The translations under genes and the position numbers were made by a program. DNA of 64,000 nucleotides from Pegoplata infirma (lineage: Eukaryota > Arthropoda > Insecta > Diptera > Anthomyiidae), in contig OY992540.1 in NCBI GenBank assembly GCA_963921195.1, forward strand, positions 17,553,136-17,617,135, in the 5' to 3' direction. This document shows positions 10,601 to 20,553 of the stretch, in pieces (the first letter of the stretch is position 1; each line of letters starts with the position of its first letter). Below the pieces are notes generated by a model that was not told where the DNA came from, searched no databases, and saw only the letters and a list, made by a program, of their open reading frames with translations.

Positions 10601-12936
10601 GAATTTAACATGGGAATTTTAGCGAAGTCAAGTGTTGAAATACTCAATAAAAACACTTTAATGGCATTGGTGTGCTACTAAAAAATTTACCAAAGGGTTT
10701 TTGTCACTAAAAATTAAATTTTTACACTCAAAAAAAATTTTTACACTCAAAAAAGTTTTTAAATATTACAGTTACTACATGTTAGTTGTTTTTTTTTTTT
10801 TATTTTCTAAATAAAATTGCTGTATTAAACTCCATATTTTTGTTATACCCTCCACTCTAGTGGGTATATATAAGTTTGTCACCTCGAAATATTGGTCAAG
10901 GACCCCAAAAAGTATATTCATGATACTCGTTCGGTTTTAAGACGATCTAGCGAAGTCCGTCCGTCTGTCTGTCTGTTGAAAACACGCAAACTTTTTAAAG
11001 ACTTTACGGAGGCTCCTGAAGATTGGCATATATGTTGGTCATTTACTTGGTCAGCTTGGTATTGCAATTCAGCGAAATCGGTCCAGTGCACAGTGGCCGA
11101 AACACCCAATCTAGCAGCGCTTAATTCGGAAATGTAAAATAATAAAGCCCAATGCATATTTGTGATTATAAAACTTATAAAGAATTTAATTTTTAACCAT
11201 ATTTATTTATTTCAGTGTTTTTATGTATTTTGGGAAATTTATGTGAATATCGGGAGGGTGGTCTGTATGAGGACTAGAAGTTAAAATGTTCCGATTCCGT
11301 TAATATTTAGAGTGATTATTTATGGCTACAAAAAACATTTAACAATCGAATTTCAAGAGGATATTTGTTAAAATACTATTGTTAGGGCTTTTTAAGTAAA
11401 ACTGGAAGGGGATATTAACATGGGGGCTATGGGATAACATGAACCGATTTCGTCTAAAATTTAATAGGTTTTGTTCTTTCGATAAAAAATCATAAATTTC
11501 AAATTTTAGCCAAATCGATTGAAAATTGTGGTCTGTATCGCGTTTATACTGTTTATTTGGACAGGCAGATGGACCCTAAAAAACCGAAAAACTTGCGCGA
11601 ACTAGCACGCCATACTGAACGTCACAACAAAAATACCACAAAATAATAAACATAACAGGAATTGGACCGAATACGATCGAATTTCAAAAGTTGAAGTCCA
11701 TGAAACTATAGTTTATATCACAAATGTAAACTTCTATAATGAACTAATAATAAACTAGATACATACAGGCCACAAACATTTATTTTTTAGTTAAAACATA
11801 ACTTTTACTTTCAATTAAAACTTTTTGGCTCAAAATGTATAAACAATTGACTTAAAAGTGTCAAGAAAAACTCATTGAGTAATGGGGCCCCAAATTCCTT
11901 TAATACACTTGCTGCAGAAAATGTATATTTGACAGCTTACAGCTGTGCGAATATTGAAAGCAAAACAAAAGTAAAAACGTAAATTTTTTCTGTAAAGTAT
12001 AGGTAAACGATGCCGTGCAAAAACATTTATCGATCTTAATTTTTAAATTTTGACTTAAGCGCCGCTAGATCAGTGATTTCGGCCACAGTGCAGTGGTTCA
12101 AAAGTTATTAGCAAAACCGTGAATTATAGATTGATTTCACTTAAATTCACGTGTTGAAAAAACCGAGTTTCAAAAACAATGTTAAGCCGCAAAATTACTT
12201 TACAGAATATTTTTGTCACTCAGAAATATTTTTACACTTAAAAAAAAAATTACACTCGAAAAAAATTTTACACTAAAAAAAAAAATTAGTATATTATTTT
12301 TTTTTTACAAAAATGACAACAAAAAAAAGTTATTTGCTCAAAATAAAATATTTCTAATCAAAATTGTTAATTTTTACTATCCTTTAAAAGGGAATTATTA
12401 TATTATACTTTTCTACTTGTTTAAAAATTAATTTTATAGTTTTTTAATTAATTGATTAATTTCTTGCAATTAACAATTTTGCTAAATTTTCTTTTAAATT
12501 TGTCTAAATAATACAACGTATGAGTAATGTATTTATCTAAAAATTAATCATACGTTCCATATAACAAAATTGTGTGTACTTTATAAAATCATATAAACTT
12601 ACTTATTAAATCTTGTTTTCTTTCTTAATTGTTCCAATAGCTTTGGATTAATTTTGCCACTTAATTCATCCATTTTTTCTTTTCGTAAACGACGTTTAGT
12701 TTGCAATGATACTTCCGATGTTTTCGATTGATTACTAGAATTACGTTTACCGCTTGCCAAAAAAGCAGATACTGTTTTTAATATAACCGTATTAGCATGT
12801 AGTGTTGCTGATTTTCCTCCACCACCACCACCAACAGCAGCAGCTCCTCCTCCTCCTCCTGCTGATGGGTTGTTGTTAGTGCTAACACCTTGTGGTGTGG
12901 GCCCATTGGTAACACCCGCTATAGTTTTTGTTGCCA
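4537..12936 (-). CDS. EFCAB1: calaxin / EFCAB1-like EF-hand calcium sensor (four exons; 5' end not found)
   Basis: The product resembles calaxin (EFCAB1/CLXN), a neuronal-calcium-sensor-type protein that links Ca2+ to outer-arm dynein in motile cilia and sperm flagella; in a fly this would imply sperm-tail or ciliary use. Exons are 12936-12603, 5451-5331, 5080-4721 and 4656-4537, giving about 311 residues from the first exon seen. Residues 1-90 are a low-complexity Gly/Ala/Ser-rich extension. The conserved core begins near KINPKLLEQLRKKTRFN. Around residues 191-202 there is a degenerate EF-hand. Residues 221-232 form a canonical loop, DLNGDGFITKDE. Residues 266-277 form a second one, DLDKDGKVSLED, which is split by the last intron. 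The C-terminal block LLIEAFGQCLP is typical of the family. All exon phases agree (2, 0, 0). The first exon seen opens with a split codon N|TG, so the start codon is either completed by the previous exon or lies further upstream. The 7.15-kb intron is full of transposons. Confidence 0.88.
4721..5080 (-). CDS. EFCAB1: calaxin-like gene, EF-hand exon
   Basis: This 360-bp exon is phase 0 at both ends, with acceptor CTTAACAG|GGCATT and donor GGAAAG|GTAAGG. It encodes GIDRIVFRELLHSTFDIV, a degenerate first EF-hand and the block GWLVGLSVFLRGT. The canonical EF loop DLNGDGFITKDE follows, then the family-typical KQPQDEDPDEGVKDLVEIVL, and the first half of the last EF loop. Confidence 0.92.
5331..5451 (-). 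CDS. EFCAB1: calaxin-like gene, second exon found
   Basis: This 121-bp exon has acceptor TTTTTAG|A and donor CAAGAG|GTATGT. After one base completing the previous codon it encodes 40 residues, beginning DEIDALCRIYRKLVSNCQ and ending AIAKPQTQE. The first half aligns with the N-terminal helix region of calaxin. The Gly/Ala/Pro-rich second half looks like a linker inserted relative to vertebrate proteins. Confidence 0.85.
5798..6083. mobile_element. short MITE, GGCCGCTGTTC termini (copy 1)
   Basis: The left end is GCCTCTGTTCTGTCTTTC and the right end GGGAACAGCGGCC. The arms carry TTCACAT..ATGTGAA and a central block with CGTTTTACTTTCACC. It lies in the long calaxin intron. Related copies are at 28951-29733 (split), 30417-30706, 35483-35650 (partial) and 54529-54812 (degenerate). 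No clear target duplication was found. Confidence 0.6.
6136..6438. mobile_element. hAT-like MITE in the calaxin intron
   Basis: An 8-bp direct repeat TTAAAACC (6128-6135 and 6439-6446) flanks inverted ends ACAGACTAATACAGACTCGA and, on the other strand, CACAGACTATAAACAGACTC. The 303-bp element has no coding capacity. An 8-bp duplication is the hAT hallmark. The exact TIR boundary is uncertain by one base because a C is shared with the duplication. Confidence 0.7.
6750..9002. mobile_element. foldback element with ~600-bp inverted arms
   Basis: The left arm (about 6750-7353) and right arm (about 8405-9002) are near-identical inverted copies around a unique 1.05-kb centre. The ends read CTAGACCACCC and GGGTGGTCTAG. 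TGTGCA occurs on both outer sides (6744-6749, 9003-9008), a possible 6-bp duplication. The alternative is CACTAGACC ends with only TG duplicated. Reading frames in the two arms are mirror images of each other and have no family resemblance, so they are not genes. The element lies inside the calaxin intron. Confidence 0.75.
9357..10190 (+). mobile_element. Helentron/DINE-1-like element, lineage A
   Basis: It starts ATACCCTACACCAC and carries CTGATGTTTATAACTACCCG. A (GTCC)n tract lies at 9490-9522. It ends with GGTGTAGGGTAT, the perfect hairpin GGTCGGTC-TT-GACCGAC, and TTCTTACTTGTTT. The 5' ATACCCTACACC is the complement of the subterminal GGTGTAGGGTAT. Subterminal hairpins and GTCY microsatellites are known features of DINE-1/mini-me Helentrons. 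The sister copy is at 18812-19665. Confidence 0.75.
10191..10844. repeat. repeat fragments in the calaxin intron
   Basis: Bases about 10255-10350 (TTTTGAACGGGTCATC, GAAAGGTACT) match, inverted, the segment around 5600-5710, marking a dispersed repeat. Bases about 10415-10720 resemble the interior of lineage-B Helentrons (CGATCTAGCGATT, AACTTTCGAAAG-like and 'agtggttcagaag' words) without either terminus. A short piece of the TTAGTTGTT MITE family lies near 10760-10790. Confidence 0.5.
10845..12423 (+). mobile_element. Helentron/DINE-1-like element, lineage B, split by a Transib-like insertion
   Basis: It starts ATACCCTCCACTCTAGTGGG, followed by TATATATAAGTTTGTC. A GTCC/GTCT tract lies at 10957-10976. 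The halves read GGTCCAGTG and CAGTGGTTCAAAAG on either side of the insertion at 11089-12090. It finishes near CTACTTGTTT at 12413-12422. The usual 3' hairpin is not preserved in this copy. Confidence 0.65.
11089..12090. mobile_element. Transib-like non-autonomous element
   Basis: The left end is CACAGTGGCCGAAACACC. The right end, on the other strand, is CACTGTGGCCGAAATCAC. The ends continue to match through ATCTAGCRGCGCTTAA, giving TIRs of about 36 bp. CAGTG is duplicated at 11084-11088 and 12091-12095, and the empty-site sequence GGTCCAGTGGTTCAAAAG is found in sister Helentrons. A CACWGTG terminus with a 5-bp duplication is the signature of the Transib superfamily, whose termini resemble RAG recombination heptamers. 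No transposase ORF is present in the 1-kb interior. Confidence 0.75.
12603..12936 (-). CDS. EFCAB1: calaxin-like gene, most upstream exon found
   Basis: The acceptor is TTTTCTTGTATAG|TGGCAAC and the donor is TTTAATAA|GTAAGT, a perfect consensus. The exon is 334 bp, entered after one base of a codon and left after two. It encodes a variable stretch with two glycine runs (5 and 6 residues, separated by AAAV), then KRRLRKEKMDELSGKINP and LLEQLRKKTRFN. The last two bases, AA, join the A at 5451 to give lysine. The in-frame ATG at 12958 lies upstream of the acceptor inside the intron, so it is not the start. Confidence 0.85.
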
Positions 12937-13394
12937 CTATACAAGAAAATATAAACATAAAAATGCAAGTCGTTATAATGTTTCCAAATAAGAGAGAAAA
13001 AAAACAACTTAAAATGGAATGAAATTAGTTAAAAACATGCAAAGTTTTCTTTTGAACCCCAACAGACAGATATAATAAGAAAGGACAGACAGACACGCTT
13101 TTGATAGTTTAACATTATATGACTTTTGTGTGTGATTTCAAATTTGTATAAACACATGTCATCTTTGTAATGTTAAATATGCATACAAAATTGTATAGTA
13201 TGTTGTAAATGTTTACTTATTCAAAATATAGGTTTATATGCATATGTTCGATTTGTAACGATATTATCTATTTGTTGGTTTGTTCCTTTAAAAAATTCAA
13301 TACGTTTTGTCAACGGACTAAACGAATTTGACATACCCTAAGTGTACTCTATACAAAATCAAATTTTTATTTAAAAAAATTCAGTTATCTAAAA
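12937..13394. other. unique-looking DNA upstream of the first calaxin exon found
   Basis: The minus-strand acceptor of the 12936 exon lies at 12937-12938. No upstream exon or start could be defined in this stretch, and no repeat family was recognised in 12960-13380. The true 5' exon may lie here or beyond the repeat blocks to the right. Confidence 0.4.
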
Positions 13395-14285
13395 CATTTT
13401 TCCTATAAAAAAAAGTCTCAGATTCTGAGATAATTTTCCTATAGAGAATGTCTCAGATTCTGAGATAATTTTCCTATATAAAAAGCGTCTTAGATTCTGA
13501 GACAATTTTCCTTTAGATAAAGTCTCAGATTATGAAACAATTTTTTTATAGAAAAAGTCTCAGATTCTGAGACAATTTTTTTACAAAAAAAGTCTCAGGA
13601 TCTGAGACAATTCTCCTCCAAAAAAAGTCTCAGATTCTGAGACAATTTTTCTACAAAAAAAGTCTCAGATTCAGAGACAATTTTCCTATAGGAAAAGTCT
13701 AAAATTCTGACACAGTTTTCCTTTAGAAAAAGTCTAAAATACTGACACAGTTTTCCTAAATAAAAATCCAAGATTTTAAGACAATTTTCCTATAAAAACA
13801 GCCTCAGATTCTCAGACAAATTTCCTATAGAAAAAGTGTCAGATTCTGAAACAATTTTCCTATAGAAAAGGTCTCAGATTCTGAGACATTTTTCGTATAG
13901 AAAAAGTCTCAGATTCTGAAACATTTTTTCTATAGAAGAAGTTTTAGATTCTGAAACAATTTTCCTATAAAAATAGTCTCAATTCTGAAATACTTTTCTA
14001 ATAGAAAAAGTCTTAGATTCTGAGACAATTTTCCTATAGAAAAAGTCTCAGATGCTGAGAAAATTTTACTATAGAAAAAATATCAGATTCTGAGAAAATT
14101 TTCCTATAAAAACGTCTCAGACTCTGAAACAATTTTTCATATAGAAAAATTATCAGATTCTGTGACAATTTTCCTATAAAAAAAGTTTTTAGATTCTGAG
14201 ACAATTTTCCTATAGAAAAAGTCTAAGATTCTAAGACAATTTTCCTATAGACAAAATCTCAGATTCTTAGACAATTTTACTGTAA
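13395..14285. repeat. TCTCAGATTCTGAGA minisatellite, part 1
   Basis: About 25 degenerate units of 33-37 bp each contain the palindromic core TCTCAGATTCTGAGA, a spacer AATTTTCCTATAGAAAAAG and small indels. The array continues at 15113-15480 after the Helentron insertion at 14286-15112. The same core recurs at 23460-24720, 31311-36815 and 46070-46990. Confidence 0.85.
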
Positions 14286-15112
14286 AACAAGTATAAAAGC
14301 TAAATTCGACTTGGCCGAATCTATGAATACCCTCCACAATGCCCTTTTTAAAGGACAGTCAATTTTTTAATGTGAAAAAAATTAACAATTTTGATTAGAA
14401 ATATTTTATTTTGAAAAAAAAAACTTTTTTATGTCAGTTTTGTAAAAAAAAATAAAAAATAATTTACTAATTTTTTTTTTCGAGTGTAAAATTTTGTTCG
14501 AGTGTAAATTTTTTTTAGTGTAAAAATATTTCTGAGTGACAAAAATACTCCGTAAGTAATTTTGTGGCTTAAGATTGTTTTTAAAGCTTGTTTTTTTTAA
14601 ACTCGGGTTTTTTAACACGGGAATTTTAGGTGAAACCAATCTGAAATTCAGGGTTTTGTTTATATCTTTTGATATAGCAAAAGAAACCAGACCAGAGCAA
14701 CGACAAATACTTATGCCACACTTCAGCACCCTCAGAAATGTCCTTCTAAAGTTACCGTGTGTTTTATCTCGTAAATTCATGAAAAACCCTTGCCAAAATT
14801 CAATCTTTTGCTCATAACTTTTGAACCACTGGACCGATTTCGCTAGATTGCAATACCAACCTGACCAGGTAAATGCCCAACATATATGTCAAACTTCAGG
14901 AGCCTCCGTAAAGTCTTTCAAAAGTTAGCGTGTTTTCAACAGACAGACAGACAGACAGACGGACGGAGGTACATCGGTAGATCGTCTTAAAATCGATCGA
15001 GGATCATGAATATATATACTTTATGGGGTCCTAGACCAATATTTCGAGGTGTTACAAACGGAATGACAAACTTATATGTGTATACCCCCTATCACTAGAA
15101 TGGAGGGTATAA
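14286..15112 (-). mobile_element. Helentron/DINE-1-like element, lineage B, inserted in the minisatellite
   Basis: It reads on the minus strand. The 3' terminus is AACAAGT at 14287, followed by the hairpin TTCGACTTGGCCGAA and ATACCCTCCAC. A GACA/GACG tract lies at 14941-14967. The 5' end is GGAGGGTAT at 15102-15110. The flanks are minisatellite sequence on both sides, showing a clean insertion into the array. Confidence 0.75.
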
Positions 15113-15480
15113 AAAGTGAAAACTATTTTCCTATAGAAAAAGTCTCCGATTCTGAGAAAATTTTCCTACAGAAAAAGTCTCAGATTCTGAAGGATTTTTT
15201 CAACAGAAAAAGCATTAGATTTTGAAGCATTTTTCCTATAGAAAAAGTCTCATTCTAAAACAATTTTTAGATAAAATATGTCTCAGATTCTGAGATAATT
15301 TTCCTATAGAACAAATCTAGGGTTCTGAAACATTTTTCCTATAGAAAAAGTCTGAGATTCTTAGGCACTTTTTTTTTGCAAAAAAAGTCTTAGATTCTGA
15401 CACATTTTTCCTATAAAAAAAGTTTAAGATTTTAAGACATTTTTCCTATAGAATGAGTCTCAGATTCTTAGACATTTTTC
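15113..15480. repeat. TCTCAGATTCTGAGA minisatellite, part 2
   Basis: This continues the 13395 array with about ten degenerate units of the same length and core, ending in a TTCGGCATAAATAAAG boundary. Confidence 0.8.
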
Positions 15481-16854
15481 GGCATAAATAAAGTTTACCG
15501 AACTTTATTTAAATTAAAAAAAATATATATGGCCTTAATTCTTGGACTTTTAGATTTCAAGTGTGGTGTTCAAACCCGTGGGGACGTACCCCGTTTGGGA
15601 TGGGCAGGGGTTTAAAGTTAGAGTGGTTTTTCTTAAATATTTTAAAAACTACTAATCCGATCAAGATGGTTATGATATCATTAGAAAGGGTAATTAAAGA
15701 CCTGACCAACGGGGTGCAACATGACGTAGTTTGATTAACCCTTTTAGCGACAAAAATTCATTTAAAAAAAATGTTAACTAAACTTTTTTTAGAAAATGCT
15801 TAATATATCAAAATCGCACGTATATAAACATTTTTTTTTTGTAAAAAAAACGGGATTTCAGTAAGAATACCGAACTTGCTTAAAATTAACCAAAAAATAT
15901 CAAAGGTCAAGGTCATATTTTTTTTTGTTAATTTAAAGCAAGTTCGGTATTTAATGAGATAAAAATATACCATTTTATTTTTCATTTTGCAAAAAAAAAA
16001 TATTTTCTTATTGAACGGTGAAAATATTTTTCAATTCTTACTGAATGGTTAACAAATTTTTCAATTTTTACTGAATGGTTGACAAATTTTTCCATTCTTA
16101 CTAAATGGTGAAAAAATTTAATTAATTCAATAAGAATGAATTCTTAGTGAATGAATTCTTTGAATGCATTTTAAAGAACAATAAAAAAAGAAGTGAATTC
16201 AATGAACCTTACTTTTACTGAATGGGCCAATTTGAATTCTATGAAACAATTTAGAGTAGAATTAATTCAATCGAGTACAAAATTGAATTACTAAATAAGG
16301 AATTCGTTCAAAAATTGAATTAATTCTTGCAAGCTCTGGGTATACCAAAAAAATCTAAATTATTGTCCTGAATTTACTTGTAAAAATATTATTTTAAAAA
16401 AATGTTCGCGAAATTTTTTTTTTTTTTCAATAACCTTTTTTACATTGTATGAAAAAAATATGTATTATATGTTGTATTTGCTAAACTTTTCACCGAAATT
16501 TTTTTTTGTTTTACAAACGAAACGATAAATCTAATATACCTTCACGACTTATAGCGAAGGGCACACTGATATTTTATTTGAGCAATTTGTATAGTTAGTA
16601 ACCATAGAATATTTTTTCAATTTTAATATGAATAGAACATTGTCTGTCTAAAGTAATTTCCTATTTTACATTAGGGTATCTCAAAAAACTACTTAATACC
16701 CCTGCGCACTAAAAAACTTAACTTAAAATCAAATAAATTAACGAATTTTGGTTAGGCAAATTAAATAATTTTAAGAAGTTGATCAAATAAATTTTGTTTT
16801 GGAGCCTAAACGGGATATTATTTTCTTTTTTACGCTTCCAGCTGAAATCACTTA
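15481..16854. other. intergenic DNA with a small hairpin and a 30-bp tandem repeat
   Basis: AATACCGAACTTGCTT (about 15868) and AAGCAAGTTCGGTATT (about 15936) form an inverted repeat around a 50-bp loop. Four 30-bp units lie at about 16009-16128. Nothing else was recognised. The reading frames here are A/T-rich and unlike proteins. Confidence 0.45.
16009..16128. repeat. tandem repeat, four ~30-bp units
   Basis: Successive units begin TTATTGAACGGTGA, TTACTGAATGGTTAA, TTACTGAATGGTTGA and TTACTAAATGGTGA, each followed by an AATTTTTCAATT-like stretch. Confidence 0.7.
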
Positions 16855-18646
16855 CACTCAGAAAATTATGTAAGTTACTACATGTTAGTTGTTTGTATAT
16901 TTTACAGTAGTTAGTTGTTTTCAACTACAAAGTCAGTTGTTTTTGAGTGAAAAATATCAAACAACTATTTCTGTTAGTTATTTTAAGTAGTTTTTTTGAA
17001 CAACTAACAAAAAAGTAGAGATGCGCACCAATCACGTGATTACCGTGAATCACGTGAATCACGCGTGAGTCACGTGATTCGTGAGTAATTTTATTTTCTA
17101 CTCACGTGAGCGTGCGTGATCGTGAGTAACAAAAAAAAGTTCGTGCGTGATCGTGCGTGAGTAAAATTGCTGCGTGATTTTTTCGTGATTTTAATTTTTT
17201 CTCCGTTTTTTTTGGTAACGTTTTTTTTTATTTTTTTAAGTTCTTTCAAATAAGTTAATAAATTTAAATTTAATAAGTTTTTTAAGCAATTTTAAAAAAA
17301 TTTCGCTCCACTGTTCGAATTGACTTAAAATTTGCCATAGCATATTTCATATTTGGATTTTCAAAATTCAGTATAGTTTTCGAATTATCGCTTCGAAGTT
17401 CGACTGATTTAGCAAAAGTGAGAAAAATACAACCTGTATAAGGAATATAATCTTATCCCTGTTAAATTTTTTAAAACATTTCAAAAATAAAAAAAAAAAT
17501 AAAAAATTTCTAATGGAAAATTATGGGAATCTCGTACTCAAACCAGAATAGCTTTTGATCCCCCTCTGAATTTTGGATATGTTACACAAAACATTTTGAC
17601 TATCACCGAATTTAAAAAAAAAAATCGAAAATGTGTTGTTTTAAATATTCGCAAAGAAAAAAGTTTTTGCATTTTTGATACTTTTCTTTAAAGAATCCTT
17701 TTGCATTTAAAATTATTTCCAAAAAGCACAAGACTTAAGCTCTCATATGAGCCAAGAATTGTGAAAATCGGATAATTGTGATGATGTTTTTCTAATTTTG
17801 CAAAAAAAAAAGTCGAGCTTTGACCTGCAATAAAACGATCAGTAAACCGAATTTAAAAAACGATAGAAAGTTACATTTTCATAAATCTGAAGAAATCATT
17901 CCCAAAAACGACTAAAATTTGCTCTTAATATTTTAGAATTGCCCTTCTATAATTACAAAAACATTTTGTAAATTTAAATAAATTTTAAAAAAATAAAAAA
18001 TATGGAATAAAGTTTTTTTTTTATTTTATTTTAATTCGTGAGTTTTTCGTGAACGTGATTACATCGTGAGCGTGATTAAAATTGATTTCTACTCACGTGA
18101 GCGTGCGTGAGCGTGAGTAAAACAAAAAAGTTCGTGCGTGATCGTGCGTGATTAAATTTTTTTTTTCGTGAGTGTGCGTGATCGTGATTGAAAAGTCACT
18201 CACGATCCCATCTCTACAAAAAAGTACTGTGCTGTAGTAACAGTTATTTAAAGTAGTTAATTTTATTTTTTTATCTCTGAAAAATTTTCGAAGTATTTTT
18301 CCAAAAAATAAAAATAAATGTTTGTTTTTTTTTTTATTTTTCATAACTTTTTAAAAAAAAAAAAAAAAAACTTGGAAGAAATTTGGTCTACAATTTTTTT
18401 TCTGAAAAATTTTTTGAAAAAAAAAAAAAAATTATATATTGATTATTTTATTTTTACTACATTTTGGTTGTTTTGACTACAAATGTTAGTAGTTTTTACT
18501 ACATAAGTCAGTTGTTTTTTGTCAGTTAAAATAACTGACATTGTTAGTTGATTTAACTGAAAAATTAGTTGACCCCAAAACAACTTACAAAGTAGTTATT
18601 TTAACTGACATTTTCAGTTGATTTTACTAACATAATTTTTTGAGTG
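16855..18646. mobile_element. TTAGTTGTT-family MITE carrying a nested hAT MITE
   Basis: The ends CACTCAGAAAATTATGT and ATAATTTTTTGAGTG are flanked by TA on both sides. The outer parts match 30734-31309, and the extra length is the hAT insertion at 17016-18216. Confidence 0.75.
17016..18216. mobile_element. hAT-like element with subterminal CACGTGA arrays
   Basis: A perfect 8-bp duplication CAAAAAAG (17008-17015, 18217-18224) flanks TIRs TAGAGATGCG and CATCTCTA. Both ends are filled with CACGTGA, CGTGAGT and CGTGCGTGA motifs in both orientations. The centre (about 17220-18040) is AT-rich without a transposase frame. A short sister copy with the same TIR is at 61495-61962. Confidence 0.85.
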
Positions 18647-18811
18647 TAAAAATAGTACCGCGTAAATCGACAATGGAAACCGATTAAAATTATCTTGTTA
18701 TCGTTTAGTTTTAAAGTCTAATATCGCCGATGTCAAAGGGGTACCGAGATCTTCCAAGCTCTAAACTGCTCATTTACTAAAATACCCGTATGTGAACTTG
18801 AATTCTTCATT

Positions 18812-19665
18812 ATACCCTACACCACTATGTGGTACAGGGTATATTGAGTTAGTGCTGATGTTTGTAACTACCCGAAATATTGGTCCTAGACATACCTTCA
18901 AGTATACCGATCGGCTCAGAATTACTTTTTGAGTCAATTTAGCGATGTCCGTCCGTCCGTCCGTCCGTCTGTCCGTCCGTCCGTCCGTCCGTCCGTCTGT
19001 CCATCTATCGGTTTAAGCACGATACAGGTCGCAATTTTCAATCAATTGACTTGAAATTTGAAACTTAAGCATCTTTTGGTCCAAGGACGAAGCCTATTGA
19101 AATTGGAGAACATCGGTTCATGTTAAGACCTAGCCCCCATACAAACGCCCCCTTTGGATTCGGTTTAATGACTCTAATGACCGTATTATAATAGATATCG
19201 CTTTGAAATTTAGCAGGTAATCAAATTTTGTATGCATAAATCATCATTCTAAATTTCAAAGGAATCGGATCAGCCCTACTGGTAGTCCCCATACAAGCCA
19301 CCCTCCCGATATTCACATAATTCCCTCAAAATTCATAAAAATGAAAATATTTGATAAAAATTTTATTTTTAGGTGTTAAACGTGCACTTTGGTTAGCTAG
19401 TCAAATCGGAATATAATTGGACCATTTTTGGACTAAGTCCCCTTCATAAAAATTTCGACCAATATTCAGTTAAATCGGTATATTGACAAAAAAACAAATA
19501 AAAAACACTAAAATTTGATCTGTGTGTGTTTTCTAAACTAAATAAAGATCTAACAAAAGACAGATCCAATCGGTCCATGTTTGGACTTAGGACCCATTTT
19601 CAGGAAAACACTGGTGTAGGGTATCATATGGTCGGGCTTGACCGACTATAACTTTCTTACTTGTT
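18812..19665 (+). mobile_element. Helentron/DINE-1-like element, lineage A
   Basis: This sister of 9357-10190 starts ATACCCTACACCAC. A long GTCC/GTCT tract lies at 18949-19000. The 3' part has GGTGTAGGGTAT and the hairpin GGTCGGGC-TT-GACCGAC, followed by TTCTTACTTGTTT. The two copies are alignable along their whole length but have diverged substantially, so they are not recent. Confidence 0.75.
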
Positions 19666-19690
19666 TTTATTTGATTCAACGCAATTCTAA

Positions 19691-20094
19691 GGGGCATGTT
19701 AGCGTCCAAACTGAATCAAATTTCGTCGCGTAAGGCCTAACGCCCTATAATTTTTTGTTTCTAATATTTAAATGTGAGCTACCTAAATCAAACGGACGTA
19801 AAAATATCAAATTTGATATGCTTGTTTTTGTTTTGTTTTTACGTCTTGCGCGACGCATTTGATTCTGGTTCGACCCTTATAGATTCAATTCCGTTTGGAA
19901 GTGAAATAAGTGGTTTACTCGTAAAACGAAAAACGAATATTTTTTTTTTTGAAATGAAATCGATTTCAAAAATTTAAGTGAAATTGAATCACATGGAAGT
20001 GGTTCCATTCCGTTTTTTTTTTTCATTTTACGTTTTAGAGGAAAACTTTAAAAACTATTTCCGAGCGGAACTCACTTGTTTGACTGGCCCCTAG
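19691..20094. mobile_element. possible TIR element with GGGGC ends
   Basis: TAAGGGGCATGTTAGCG on the left faces TAGGGGCCAGTCAAAC on the opposite strand at the right. GAATCAAATTTCGTCGCG is partly mirrored by GCGACGCATTTGATTC. No convincing target duplication was found, so the boundaries are tentative. Confidence 0.35.
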
Positions 20095-20553
20095 TATTAG
20101 TGATTTTGCTAGAAATATGAGTGTGTATATATAAAATTTTGGAAAAATATTGAACGTCTTCTATGAAATGTTAAAGTATAACATTTTTCGGGACACCCAT
20201 CTGTATGTAAACTAATAAATTTGTCGGTGAGACATTATGGCTTCATGAAAACCCCTATTGTTTTGTTAGCGTATAATGTTTTTATTTTTATTTATTTTCT
20301 AATTTATCTTGTTATTTAATAGGCGTAACCATAGGTATTTTTTTTATATTGTTAATTATTTTTTTTATTGTGTTACCAATAACATTTAATTCAACACCAA
20401 ACAGTAACACTTTCCTTGCATATCAAACGAGTTTTTCGTTCGAAAGTGTTTGGTAGTTATTTGAGGATATGAAAACTGTAAAAATTTTGAAATAAGGAAA
20501 ATTTTGTCACAGTATTAAATTTAGAGACGATTTTAATATTTTTAATTAATTAA
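20095..20553. other. intergenic DNA, no feature recognised
   Basis: This is AT-rich sequence without a gene, a recognised repeat family or a structured element. Confidence 0.4.

Noticed and set aside
12937..12958. ATG at 12958 as the start of the glycine-rich protein
   Set aside because: It lies in the polypyrimidine tract before a strong acceptor (TTTTCTTGTATAG) and the reading frame crosses the splice site; the exon starts at 12936.
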